NCBI GenBank assembly: GCA_018970145.1
Contig: JAGWWY010000002.1
Coordinates: 248,001 to 312,000 of the forward strand
DNA length: 64,000 nt
Direction of reading: 5' to 3'
From: Gammaproteobacteria bacterium
GTDB lineage: Bacteria > Pseudomonadota > Gammaproteobacteria > Steroidobacterales > Steroidobacteraceae
Shown here: positions 52,630 to 60,715 of the stretch, one piece after another
Position numbering within the stretch: the stretch's first letter is position 1
Layout of the letters: each line of letters starts with the position of its first letter
The notes under the pieces: generated by a model
The model's database searches: none
Seen by the model: only the letters and a program-made list of their open reading frames with translations
Told to the model about the DNA's origin: nothing
Program-made: the position numbers and the translations under genes

Positions 52630-53754
52630 ATGGTCAGAAGCGTCACCCACGACATGCTGCCACAGGCGACCGCCGACGAGGTTTCCCGCCAACAGTTCAT
52701 CGTCGCGCTCAAGCAAGGGCTCAATCGGGGACTGCGCAGCAGTCAAAACGATTTGTTCGAGTGCGTTGTGGCCCCCGCCTACACCGCCGAGCATGGCCAC
52801 CCACCCCGCCAACGCGAGGAAATCCGTGCCGCGATGCAAGCCGAGCCGGCCTACCAAACTTGGTCGGCCCTCGCCCGCGCCGCGCAGGAGCAAATGTGGG
52901 TCGCTGTCAGCGATAGCGTCTTTCGCGATCGATTCCGGATGGCGCGCCGCGCGGCAGAGCTCGATGAGTCACCGCAGCGCTTAGGCTCGCTGACACTGAA
53001 CCCCGACTTCGCTCCGCCCCGCGGTGTGACTGCCGTTGATATCCATCTACAGACCGGCGGCTATGCGCTCGATCTCGGCGGGTACGACTGCTCGGCCGGC
53101 GCGTTGTATGAGGTGGGTGGCAATCTCTATGCCTTTGGCCAAGGCATTAGCCGCACGGATAGTAAGTCTGCGCACGTACAGCGCTTCATCGCAGAGCGCT
53201 TTCCGCAGCTGCAGCCCCAACGCATCCTCGATATGGGTTGCTCAGCAGGGTCAGCTAGCGTGCCCTATGCGCTCGCCTTTCCCGCGGCCGAAGTGCACGC
53301 AATCGATGTGGGTGCGGGCATGCTGCGCTACGCGCATGCGCGCGCCGAGGCTCTCGGTGCCGCCGTACACTTCCATCAAATGGATGTCTCAGCAACGACC
53401 TTTCATGATCAATACTTTGATCTGATCGTGTCGCACAATGTGATGCACGAGATTTCCGACGCGACACGACGCGGCATGTTCCGCGAGAGCCGTCGCTTGC
53501 TACGCCCGGGTGGCGTTTGCATCCACCAAGACGTACCGCTGCGTTTTAGCGGGCTGTCGGAGTTCAAAAAATTTGAACTCTCCTGGGATACGCGCCACAA
53601 CAACGAGCCGTACTGGGAGGTCTACGCACACTGTGACCCGCAACCCGAACTCGAAGCGGCCGGTTTCGCCCAAGATTGCATTCACGTCGGAAGCCTGTCG
53701 GCCGCAGCCGGCTCGCTACCGTGGTTCGTTGCCTGCGGATGGATTCCAGCATGA
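52630..53754 (+). CDS. Class I SAM-dependent methyltransferase
   Basis: The 374-residue protein has a helical N-terminal region (1-115) and a Rossmann methyltransferase domain with motif I ILDMGCSAGSA (199-209). The strand VHAIDVGAGML and VSHNVMHEISD are the usual later motifs. The domain order resembles O-methyltransferases that methylate phenols or small acids, but the substrate is not known. It overlaps the aldehyde dehydrogenase start as ATGA, so the pair is one unit. It may protect or prepare a hydroxyl or carboxyl group. Confidence 0.8.
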   Translation: MVRSVTHDMLPQATADEVSRQQFIVALKQGLNRGLRSSQNDLFECVVAPAYTAEHGHPPRQREEIRAAMQAEPAYQTWSALARAAQEQMWVAVSDSVFRDRFRMARRAAELDESPQRLGSLTLNPDFAPPRGVTAVDIHLQTGGYALDLGGYDCSAGALYEVGGNLYAFGQGISRTDSKSAHVQRFIAERFPQLQPQRILDMGCSAGSASVPYALAFPAAEVHAIDVGAGMLRYAHARAEALGAAVHFHQMDVSATTFHDQYFDLIVSHNVMHEISDATRRGMFRESRRLLRPGGVCIHQDVPLRFSGLSEFKKFELSWDTRHNNEPYWEVYAHCDPQPELEAAGFAQDCIHVGSLSAAAGSLPWFVACGWIPA

Positions 53755-55256
53755 GTCTCGAGATTACCCGTCGTTTTCCTATCGTCGATACGGTCACTAG
53801 CCTGATCAATGGCGAACGTCTGCCTGCGCGATCCGGCACCCATCGAATTCCGATCATCAATCCCACCGATGAGCGAGTGCTCTCGCATCTGCAAGAAGCC
53901 GATGCCGCCGAAGTCAACGCTGCCGTTGTGTCCGCGCGCCGCGCATTCGATCAGGGGCCGTGGCCTCGAATGGACATCACCGAGCGCAACGATATCCTCT
54001 ATTCGATTCGCGATCACCTACGCAAGCATGCCGAGGAGCTCGCTTACCTCGAGTGTCTGAACACGGGCCTGCCGCTCATCAGTGTGCGTCGCCATGTCGA
54101 TCGCATGGCTCGTAATTTCGAGTTTTTTGCCGAGGTCGCCAGCACCACTCACGGCGAGACCTACACACAGAGCAAAGGCTACGTGACCTACGTCACGCGC
54201 GAGCCACGTGGCGTCGCCGGCTGTATCGCACCTTGGAATGCACCGTTGTCGCTTGCCTCGATGCGGGTGGCGACCTGCATCCCCTTTGGCAACACGTGCG
54301 TGCTCAAGCCCTCCGAATACACACCGCTCTCGATGCTGCGCATGGTCGAGATTTTTCATGAGGCGGGTCTGCCACCGGGCGTGGTGAACTTGGTCAATGG
54401 CCGCGGGCACATCACCGGCGACGCACTCGTCAACCATGCGGGTGTCGATATGATCGGCTTCACCGGTGGCACGGGTACCGGTCGCGCGATCGCCGCTACC
54501 GCCGGGCGCAACCTGAAGCCCGTGGCGCTCGAACTCGGCGGCAAGTCCGCCAACATCATCTGCGACACCGCCGATGTCGAACGCGCGCTCGATGGCGCCC
54601 TCTCGGGCATCTACGGCAACAACGGTCAAGCTTGTCTCGCGGGGTCACGTATTCTTTTGCAGCGTGGTATCGCCGACGCATTCATCGAGCGCTTCGTGGC
54701 GCGCAGTCGAAAAATCAAGATCGGCGACCCGATGCTGCCCTCGACCGAGATCGGTCCGTTGGCCTTTGAGCAGCACATGCAGCGCGTGCTCTCGTATGTC
54801 GAGGTCGCCAAGTCCGATGGCGCCACGTTGTTGACGGGCGGTCGTCGCTCGCCCGCGCACGATCGGGGCTGGTTCATCGAACCGACGGCGGTGTTGGCAC
54901 CGCATAACGAGGCACGTGTCTGTCAGGAAGAAATCTTTGGTCCGTTTGCAAGCTTTCTCATCTTCGATACGGTAGAAGAGGCGGTTGCCATCGCCAACGC
55001 CTCGAAGTTCGGCCTTGTGAGCTATGTGTGGACGGAAGATCTGTCGACGGCGATGCGCTGTGCTCGCGATATTCGCGCTGGAACGGTGTGGGTCAACACG
55101 GCGATGATCCGTGATCTGCGGGCGCCCTTCGGCGGCTACAAAGAATCGGGCATCGGTCGCGATGGACCGCAGGCGAGTCTCGAGTTCTTCACGGAACTCA
55201 AGGCCACCATCATCCCGATCGATCCGGTCAAGGGGCACCGTTACGGCGCCGCTTGA
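53751..55256 (+). CDS. NAD(P)-dependent aldehyde dehydrogenase
   Basis: The 501-residue protein has the full ALDH set: APWNAP with N163, K186 in LKPSEY, E261 in ELGGKS and the catalytic C295 in NNGQACLAGSR. The pattern resembles semialdehyde dehydrogenases of aromatic catabolism such as HpaE, but the substrate class is not certain. The ATG at 53751 overlaps the methyltransferase stop; the frame is open upstream into that gene. Its 3' end overlaps a convergent VOC gene by 29 bp. Confidence 0.9.
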   Translation: MSLEITRRFPIVDTVTSLINGERLPARSGTHRIPIINPTDERVLSHLQEADAAEVNAAVVSARRAFDQGPWPRMDITERNDILYSIRDHLRKHAEELAYLECLNTGLPLISVRRHVDRMARNFEFFAEVASTTHGETYTQSKGYVTYVTREPRGVAGCIAPWNAPLSLASMRVATCIPFGNTCVLKPSEYTPLSMLRMVEIFHEAGLPPGVVNLVNGRGHITGDALVNHAGVDMIGFTGGTGTGRAIAATAGRNLKPVALELGGKSANIICDTADVERALDGALSGIYGNNGQACLAGSRILLQRGIADAFIERFVARSRKIKIGDPMLPSTEIGPLAFEQHMQRVLSYVEVAKSDGATLLTGGRRSPAHDRGWFIEPTAVLAPHNEARVCQEEIFGPFASFLIFDTVEEAVAIANASKFGLVSYVWTEDLSTAMRCARDIRAGTVWVNTAMIRDLRAPFGGYKESGIGRDGPQASLEFFTELKATIIPIDPVKGHRYGAA

Positions 55257-55785
55257 GACCCGGAAAGCGATTGGAAATCCCGACTGAGCCACCTTTGATG
55301 TTCTGGATGAAATTGACAAGAACGCCGTTGGGGTCGCGCATCGTCATCTCCTTCGAGAGAACCCCGTGGGCTGCGATCTCGAGCAGCGTCGGCGGACAGA
55401 GCACAGGCAAACGCAGTGCCCGGGCGCCACGATAGATGCGATCAACATCAGGACTGTGGAACACGAGACAAGCTTCGCCTTGGTTGGCGCGGCTCGGATC
55501 GCGATGCCGATTGATCGGAGGTGAGGGCCGCTTGAGTTCGAACAATCCCACCATACCCCAATCAACATCTTCCGATTGCAGGATGGTCCAACGCGTGGTG
55601 CACGGCGGGGCGCCGAGCAATTGGTACAGCTCGGGCAATTCCTTGCCCGCTTCACCTGAAATCCAGACTTTGAGTCCGAGCAGATCGCGCCAAAAGCGCA
55701 GACTGCGATCCATGCTCTTCACGATGATGGCCGTTCGCTTCAGCGGTGTGACGAGCGGAACGCGTGAACGACGAACTTGTTTCAT
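55228..55785 (-). CDS. VOC family protein
   Basis: The 185-residue protein has the VOC pattern: PLKRTAIIVKSMDRSLRFWR at the start and EMTMRDPNGVLVNFIQ near the end. The glutamate in EMTMRDPNG is at the metal-ligand position. An AGGAGAGGG tract precedes the ATG at 55785, which rules out the longer frame from 55824. It lies between ALDH and a divergent GST. It resembles the VOC gene at 32857 in its first 30 residues. The reaction is unknown. Confidence 0.75.
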   Translation of the reverse strand: MKQVRRSRVPLVTPLKRTAIIVKSMDRSLRFWRDLLGLKVWISGEAGKELPELYQLLGAPPCTTRWTILQSEDVDWGMVGLFELKRPSPPINRHRDPSRANQGEACLVFHSPDVDRIYRGARALRLPVLCPPTLLEIAAHGVLSKEMTMRDPNGVLVNFIQNIKGGSVGISNRFPGLKRRRNGAP

Positions 55786-55809
55786 GACCCTCTCCTGAAG
55801 GATGACTCC

Positions 55810-56442
55810 ATGATAAACCTGCACACGGTAGCCACCGCCAATGGCTACAAAGCCTCGATCATGCTCGAGGAAGTCGGCCTACCTTACACGGTTCGTGAAT
55901 ACGATCTCGTCAAGGGCGAGAACCTCACAAGCGAGTTTCTGAGCCTGAACCCGGTGGGACGATTGCCGGCCATCGTGGATCACGACGTCCACGAGACATC
56001 CGCCGGCAAACCCCTCTCGGTGTATGGCTCAGCCGCAATCCTGCTGTATCTCGCGGAAAAAACCGACCAGCTGCTGCCGCGCACGGCGTGGGCGCGCGCC
56101 AAGACCTTCGAGTGGATCGGGATCGTCTCGGGCGATGTCGGTCCGGCGTACAGCGGCCAGTTCGTCTTTAACATTGTGGCGCCGGAAAAAATTCCGTACG
56201 CCATCGAACTCTACAATCGTCTGTGCCTGCGCATGGTAGCCACGCTGGAACAGCAACTCGCCAAGACCCACTACCTCGTGGGCGATGAGTACACCATCGC
56301 CGACATCATCGCGTATCCCGTTGCGACGGTGTCGATGCAACGCTTTCCCGGCAACCTCGATGCCCATCCGAACCTCGCGCGTTGGGCCGCCGAGGTTGGC
56401 TCTCGTCCTGCTGTGCAACGCGGCATGAAAGTGCCGCACTGA
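55810..56442 (+). CDS. Glutathione S-transferase (Nu/YfcG-like)
   Basis: The 210-residue protein starts NLHTVATANGYKASIMLEEV with the TANGYK core of YfcG-like enzymes. LNPVGRLPAIVDHD and GSAAILLYLAE follow, and a helical domain with YTIADIIAYPV ends it. The ATG at 55810 is preceded by AAGGA. It diverges from the VOC gene at 55228. It is the third GST in the accessory region and may share a function with the one at 24766. Confidence 0.82.
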   Translation: MINLHTVATANGYKASIMLEEVGLPYTVREYDLVKGENLTSEFLSLNPVGRLPAIVDHDVHETSAGKPLSVYGSAAILLYLAEKTDQLLPRTAWARAKTFEWIGIVSGDVGPAYSGQFVFNIVAPEKIPYAIELYNRLCLRMVATLEQQLAKTHYLVGDEYTIADIIAYPVATVSMQRFPGNLDAHPNLARWAAEVGSRPAVQRGMKVPH

Positions 56443-56468
56443 GACGGCAACGCCGATTCACGGCCTGT

Positions 56469-57146
56469 TCAGCTGAGCATCGGCTTGGCCAGACCGACGA
56501 AGGCGGCGACCAACAAGAGCAACCAGATTGCGAGAATGAACGGTCGCGTCCGATCGAAGCCACGCACGAGTTCCGCTTCAAGCTCAGGCGAGGAACCATC
56601 GCTCAAGATTTTGCGCAGTGACGGCCCGATCGGCTTGCCGCGCAAGCGGATCATGATGCCGCAGAACACCAACACGCCAAACAGCGCAACCTTGACCGCA
56701 ATCCAGTCGGTCGCGAGTGGGCCCTGACCCGCGAGACCTGCGGCACCCGTCAAGAGAAGGATCGCCACGAGCACGAAGCGCCACACGAGATCGATGCTGC
56801 GCAAGCGCTCGGCGAGCGGCGTACCTTGGTGATGGTGGATGGCCCACACAAACCACAACCAGCCTACACCGATGAGCCAAGTCATCAGCGCCGCCGACGC
56901 GGGCAAGTTGATTACACCGGTCGCGACTCCGAGTGTCGTACCGACGGGCAGCATCAGCACCAGCGAATAGCGTGGTAACTGATCGATCCAGCCCATGATG
57001 CGTAGCGCGGTTCGGCGTGACTCGAGCGTGAGCGTCGTGTCCTGAACATAGCGCGCGGAGTAGAAAACACCGATGTCGGCGCCTAGCCAATACACGAACA
57101 ACAACAAGTGCAACAACACGAGGAGCGCATAGAGCTCGCTGGACAT
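56469..57146 (-). CDS. Multi-helix membrane protein, divergent paralogue A
   Basis: The 225-residue protein has about five or six membrane helices and begins with a helix holding H13 followed by YWLGADIGVF (19-28). A similar histidine and YWLG-D-GVF motif occurs in the gene at 57187, as do later PIGP and GSSPELE-type stretches. The two genes are divergent and clearly related. A buried histidine and aspartate near the membrane start suggests metal or proton handling, as in CopD-like proteins, but no family is certain. The ATG at 57146 was chosen over an upstream TTG. Confidence 0.65.
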   Translation of the reverse strand: MSSELYALLVLLHLLLFVYWLGADIGVFYSARYVQDTTLTLESRRTALRIMGWIDQLPRYSLVLMLPVGTTLGVATGVINLPASAALMTWLIGVGWLWFVWAIHHHQGTPLAERLRSIDLVWRFVLVAILLLTGAAGLAGQGPLATDWIAVKVALFGVLVFCGIMIRLRGKPIGPSLRKILSDGSSPELEAELVRGFDRTRPFILAIWLLLLVAAFVGLAKPMLS

Positions 57147-57186
57147 GATCGAGTAATCCCCCGGCACATTTCGTAGAATCAACTAT

Positions 57187-57852
57187 ATGGACCATACCAT
57201 CTGGGTCTTTCTCCATGTGATGCTGCTCGTCTACTGGTTGGGCGGGGATCTCGGCGTCTTCCTGTTGGCCAAGGCGGCAAAGCGACCCGATCTGTCCTTT
57301 GCGGAGCGCGCTTTCGCGCTGCAGATGGCGGTGCGGATCGATCTGATTCCGCGCCTGTGCTTCACTTTGATGTTTCCGGTCGGCCTGCAACTCACCTCCT
57401 CGGGTGGATTCGCGGTCATCCCCAACTGGGCCTTGGTGCTCGCTTGGTTTGCGAGTGCTGCCTGGATCGTCCTGTTGCTCGCCGTCGGTCGGGCGGAGGG
57501 AACTCCGCGGGCCGAGACGCTCAATCGACTACATCGCGTCTGGCAAGCCCTGCTGCTGGTGGGTGTCGGCAGCTTGGGCGTCTTTGCGCTGCTTGGCCTC
57601 GGCCCGTTGCCCGGCGGTTGGTATGGGCTCAAGATCGCGCTCTTTGCGCTGATCTTCGCGCTGGCTATCGGGATCGATATCGCGTTTCGCCCCATCGGCC
57701 CGGCGTTCATGCGTCTGGCTGTCGAAGGAAGCAAGCCCGAGATCGAGCAAGCGATCAGCGTCGCCGTCGATGGAGCGATTCGCTACGTACTCGGTTTGTA
57801 TGCGCTGCTGATTGTCATCACCTTCATCGGCATCACGAAATTGATTTTCTGA
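57187..57852 (+). CDS. Multi-helix membrane protein, divergent paralogue B
   Basis: The 221-residue protein has about six helices and the motif H10 followed by YWLGGDLGVF (16-25), matching paralogue A. It also has FRPIGPAFMRLAVEGSKPEIE near the end, which corresponds to GKPIGPSLRKIL and SSPELEAEL in paralogue A. It diverges from A across 40 bp, so the pair is probably co-regulated and may form a heterodimer. It is followed after 47 bp by an alpha/beta-fold gene. Function unknown. Confidence 0.65.
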   Translation: MDHTIWVFLHVMLLVYWLGGDLGVFLLAKAAKRPDLSFAERAFALQMAVRIDLIPRLCFTLMFPVGLQLTSSGGFAVIPNWALVLAWFASAAWIVLLLAVGRAEGTPRAETLNRLHRVWQALLLVGVGSLGVFALLGLGPLPGGWYGLKIALFALIFALAIGIDIAFRPIGPAFMRLAVEGSKPEIEQAISVAVDGAIRYVLGLYALLIVITFIGITKLIF

Positions 57853-57899
57853 ATCGATTTCTAAATTGATTTTTCAACACGAGATCCCAAGGAACTGTC

Positions 57900-58703
57900 A
57901 TGCCCATTACGCGCATCAACGACCACGATATGTATTACGAAGTCCTCGGCCACGGCGACCCGGTGTTGTGCATGGGCGGCTGGGGTACCTTCTGTCGTGA
58001 CAACCACCACCATCTGGCGCGCGGATTGACTGATCGCTATCAAGTGATCCTGTTCGACTACCGCGGCATTGGCGAATCGAGCGACGATCTCACGCGACCC
58101 TCGACGATGGGGCTGCATGCCGATGATGCGATCGGTTTGCTCGACCACTTGGGTCTCAAGCAGGTGCATTTGGTCGGTCTGGTCGGCATGGGTGCCTGCG
58201 TCGCCCAAGAAATCGCCATCAAGCGTCCCGATCTTGCTCGCAGCATGCTTAACACCGGCGCTTGGTGTGAGGTCGACGATTTCCTGCGGGATCAGCTCGA
58301 CATGTTCCGCGAGATCCACCGCGACGCGGGATTTTTCGCGTTCCAGAAGGTGGTGACGCTATTGTCTTTCACGCCCGAGTACTACAACGCCAATCACGCC
58401 AAACTGCTCGGTCCGCAAGGCGGTTGGAAAGAATTGAACGGACGCTACGAAGCCCACTCGCGTCTGGTCGAAGCCTGCGTGAACTTCGAATCGCGCAGTC
58501 GACTCGGTCAGGTCAAATGTCCGACGCTCGTGATTCACGCGGCACTCGATGTCGTCACGAGTCCGCGCACGACGGTACCGATCGAGAGAGCGATCCCGGG
58601 GGCCATCGGTGAGACCTGGGATGATCTGGCCCATGTGGTCGCAGGTAAAGAGCAAAAAATCCGCTTCTGCCATCGTCTGTTCGACTGGCTCGATACTCAC
58701 TGA
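57900..58703 (+). CDS. Alpha/beta-hydrolase-fold protein lacking the catalytic serine
   Basis: The 267-residue protein has the alpha/beta-hydrolase core: GGWGTF (26-31) for the oxyanion region, DYRGIGES (53-60), D217 in HAALDVV and H245 in DDLAHVV. The nucleophile elbow reads GLVGMGAC (93-100) where G96 takes the place of serine, so ordinary ester hydrolysis is unlikely. It may be a receptor, a lyase or a ligand-binding protein. It starts 47 bp after the membrane paralogue and ends three bases before the rhomboid gene. Confidence 0.8.
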   Translation: MPITRINDHDMYYEVLGHGDPVLCMGGWGTFCRDNHHHLARGLTDRYQVILFDYRGIGESSDDLTRPSTMGLHADDAIGLLDHLGLKQVHLVGLVGMGACVAQEIAIKRPDLARSMLNTGAWCEVDDFLRDQLDMFREIHRDAGFFAFQKVVTLLSFTPEYYNANHAKLLGPQGGWKELNGRYEAHSRLVEACVNFESRSRLGQVKCPTLVIHAALDVVTSPRTTVPIERAIPGAIGETWDDLAHVVAGKEQKIRFCHRLFDWLDTH

Positions 58704-58705
58704 CC

Positions 58706-59284
58706 ATGTTTGGCAAACTGCAACCGATGACGCGGCTGCTGCTGATCGTGAATGTCGCGATCTTCGCTGTGCAATGGTTCTCGCCAGCTTTGCTCGACGT
58801 CTTCGCGCTGTGGCCGATCGGTAGCGGTTTCCAGCCATGGCAGATCGTGAGCTATGCGTTCTTGCATGGCGGCCTCGCACACATTGGCTTCAACATGATC
58901 GGCCTACTGAGCTTCGGCAACGAACTCGAGGCATGGTGGGGACCGAAGCGTTTCGTGCAGTTCTATCTCGCGAGCGTGATCGCCGCCGCGTTAATGCAAC
59001 TGGTTGTGACGATGTCGCTCGGCCAGATCGCACCGACCGTCGGCGCCTCGGGTGGCATCTTCGGCTTGCTACTCGGCTTCGCAATGATGTTTCCGCGTCG
59101 CAAGATCGTGCCGTTGATACCACCAATCCCGATGCCGGCGTGGGTCTTTGTCACGCTGTATGGCGTGCTGGAGCTCTATCTCGGCGTGACCGGTACGGCG
59201 AGCGGCGTCGCGCACTTTGCGCATCTCGGCGGCATGATCGGCGGCTGGTTCATGCTGCGACGCTGGCGAGCCGAGAACGCCTAG
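58706..59284 (+). CDS. Rhomboid-family intramembrane serine protease
   Basis: The 192-residue protein has about six helices and the rhomboid catalytic set: H59 and N63 in HIGFN, S115 in GASGGIFG and H173 in FAHLGG. It cleaves membrane helices within the inner membrane; substrates are unknown. The compact form without a cytosolic domain is usual in bacteria. It ends at the base before the convergent MATE gene. Confidence 0.92.
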   Translation: MFGKLQPMTRLLLIVNVAIFAVQWFSPALLDVFALWPIGSGFQPWQIVSYAFLHGGLAHIGFNMIGLLSFGNELEAWWGPKRFVQFYLASVIAAALMQLVVTMSLGQIAPTVGASGGIFGLLLGFAMMFPRRKIVPLIPPIPMPAWVFVTLYGVLELYLGVTGTASGVAHFAHLGGMIGGWFMLRRWRAENA

Positions 59285-60715
59285 TCAGTCTTCGCTGCGC
59301 CACAGATCGATGTGCTGCCACCGATTGCTGCGCCAACGGCGGTACATCACAACGCCGAGAACCATCGCGTAACCCATCAAGGCGAGCCATCCTCCGAGCG
59401 CGCCGAGTCCCGCCTGTGGCAGTCCGGGGATCCACGCTTGCGACGCATCAAAAATCAGCGTGTGCGCGAGCGGCACGAAGAACCCCCAAGACAGTACCAA
59501 CGCCGTCAGCGCGGGCACGCGGGTATCGCCAGCCGCGCGCAGACAGAAGCTGGATCCGAAATAAAGCCCGTCGAAGAGCTGATACGCCGCGGCCGGTATC
59601 AACAATACCAGCGCCGTTGAGACCACCAAGGGCGCACTGGCATCACCGCTAGCGACGAACCACGGCAACAACCAAGGGCCGATCAACAGCAGCAGCATCG
59701 CCACGCCAAACATGAAACCCGAACAACTGCGCGCGATCACCGTGCCAACCTGTGCTGCCCACTCGCGGTTACCCGCACCAATCGCTTGCCCGGTGACCGT
59801 GGTGCCTGCCGTCGCCAAACCGAGCGCAGGCATGTAGGCCAATGAGGTCAGCATCATGACGATCTGCGTCGCCGCGGCACCCACATTACCAACCTGGGTT
59901 ACCATCAACTGCATCAGGGCCACGCCGAGCACATCGGCGCCGTACATGACACCGATCGGCAAACCGACCGCGAGTTGCCGGCGCACCATGGCCCACCGCG
60001 GTCGCCACGTCAGACGAGTACGGTAACGGGCCGCAAGCTTCGGCCCCAGCATGATCGAGAGCCCTGCGATCAAACCACACAGTTGCGCGACGTTGGTGCC
60101 CCAAGCCGCGCCGGCCATGCCCCAACCCAGCTCGAACATGAAGAATTCATTGGCGGGCACATTCGCCACCGTCGTGACCAGCGCTACGGCCAAAGTCGCT
60201 CGCGTCTGTCCGATGCCGTTGAAGAAACTCATCAGGCCCCAGCTCATCGCACCTAAGAAGGCGCCGGCGATACGCGGCTCCCAATAGTCGACAGCCGAGA
60301 GGCGCAAGCTTTCCTCGAGGCGGAACCACGCCAGCACACCATCGCCAAAGTAGGCAGCGAGAAGAAAGAGCGGAATGGCGACGATCGAGCCCCACAAGCC
60401 ATTCCAAGCCGACTGCGACGCTCTCATCCGACGACCCGCGCCGTCTGCTTGCGATACGAACGACTGGGAGGCAAGCCCAACTCCACCGAGCACAAGGATC
60501 ACGCAAGTCATCAGCCAGTAGATGGCGCCGATTGCAGCGACGGCATCCGTCGAGAGACGGCCAATGAACCAGACGTCAGTGAGATTCAGCACCGCTTGAA
60601 TGGCATTGGTGATCATCAGGGGCGCTGCAATGATGAGCAGCGCGCGCCAGTCGACACGGCGCCGCCCGGCAGCATCCAGTCGCGCTGCGGGCAAAGTCTC
60701 CTGCGCGGAATTCAT
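59285..60715 (-). CDS. MATE-family multidrug/toxin exporter
   Basis: The 476-residue protein has about 12 helices with the MATE N-terminal pattern NAIQAVLNLTDVWFIGRL and the paired repeat arrangement, including ATQIVMMLTSLAYMPALGLATA. MATE proteins export cationic drugs or metabolites against sodium or protons. Its start overlaps the stop of the carrier gene at 60712 as ATGA, so it is the last gene of the dsbE-led chain. A link to cytochrome maturation is not expected from the family. Confidence 0.88.
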   Translation of the reverse strand: MNSAQETLPAARLDAAGRRRVDWRALLIIAAPLMITNAIQAVLNLTDVWFIGRLSTDAVAAIGAIYWLMTCVILVLGGVGLASQSFVSQADGAGRRMRASQSAWNGLWGSIVAIPLFLLAAYFGDGVLAWFRLEESLRLSAVDYWEPRIAGAFLGAMSWGLMSFFNGIGQTRATLAVALVTTVANVPANEFFMFELGWGMAGAAWGTNVAQLCGLIAGLSIMLGPKLAARYRTRLTWRPRWAMVRRQLAVGLPIGVMYGADVLGVALMQLMVTQVGNVGAAATQIVMMLTSLAYMPALGLATAGTTVTGQAIGAGNREWAAQVGTVIARSCSGFMFGVAMLLLLIGPWLLPWFVASGDASAPLVVSTALVLLIPAAAYQLFDGLYFGSSFCLRAAGDTRVPALTALVLSWGFFVPLAHTLIFDASQAWIPGLPQAGLGALGGWLALMGYAMVLGVVMYRRWRSNRWQHIDLWRSED

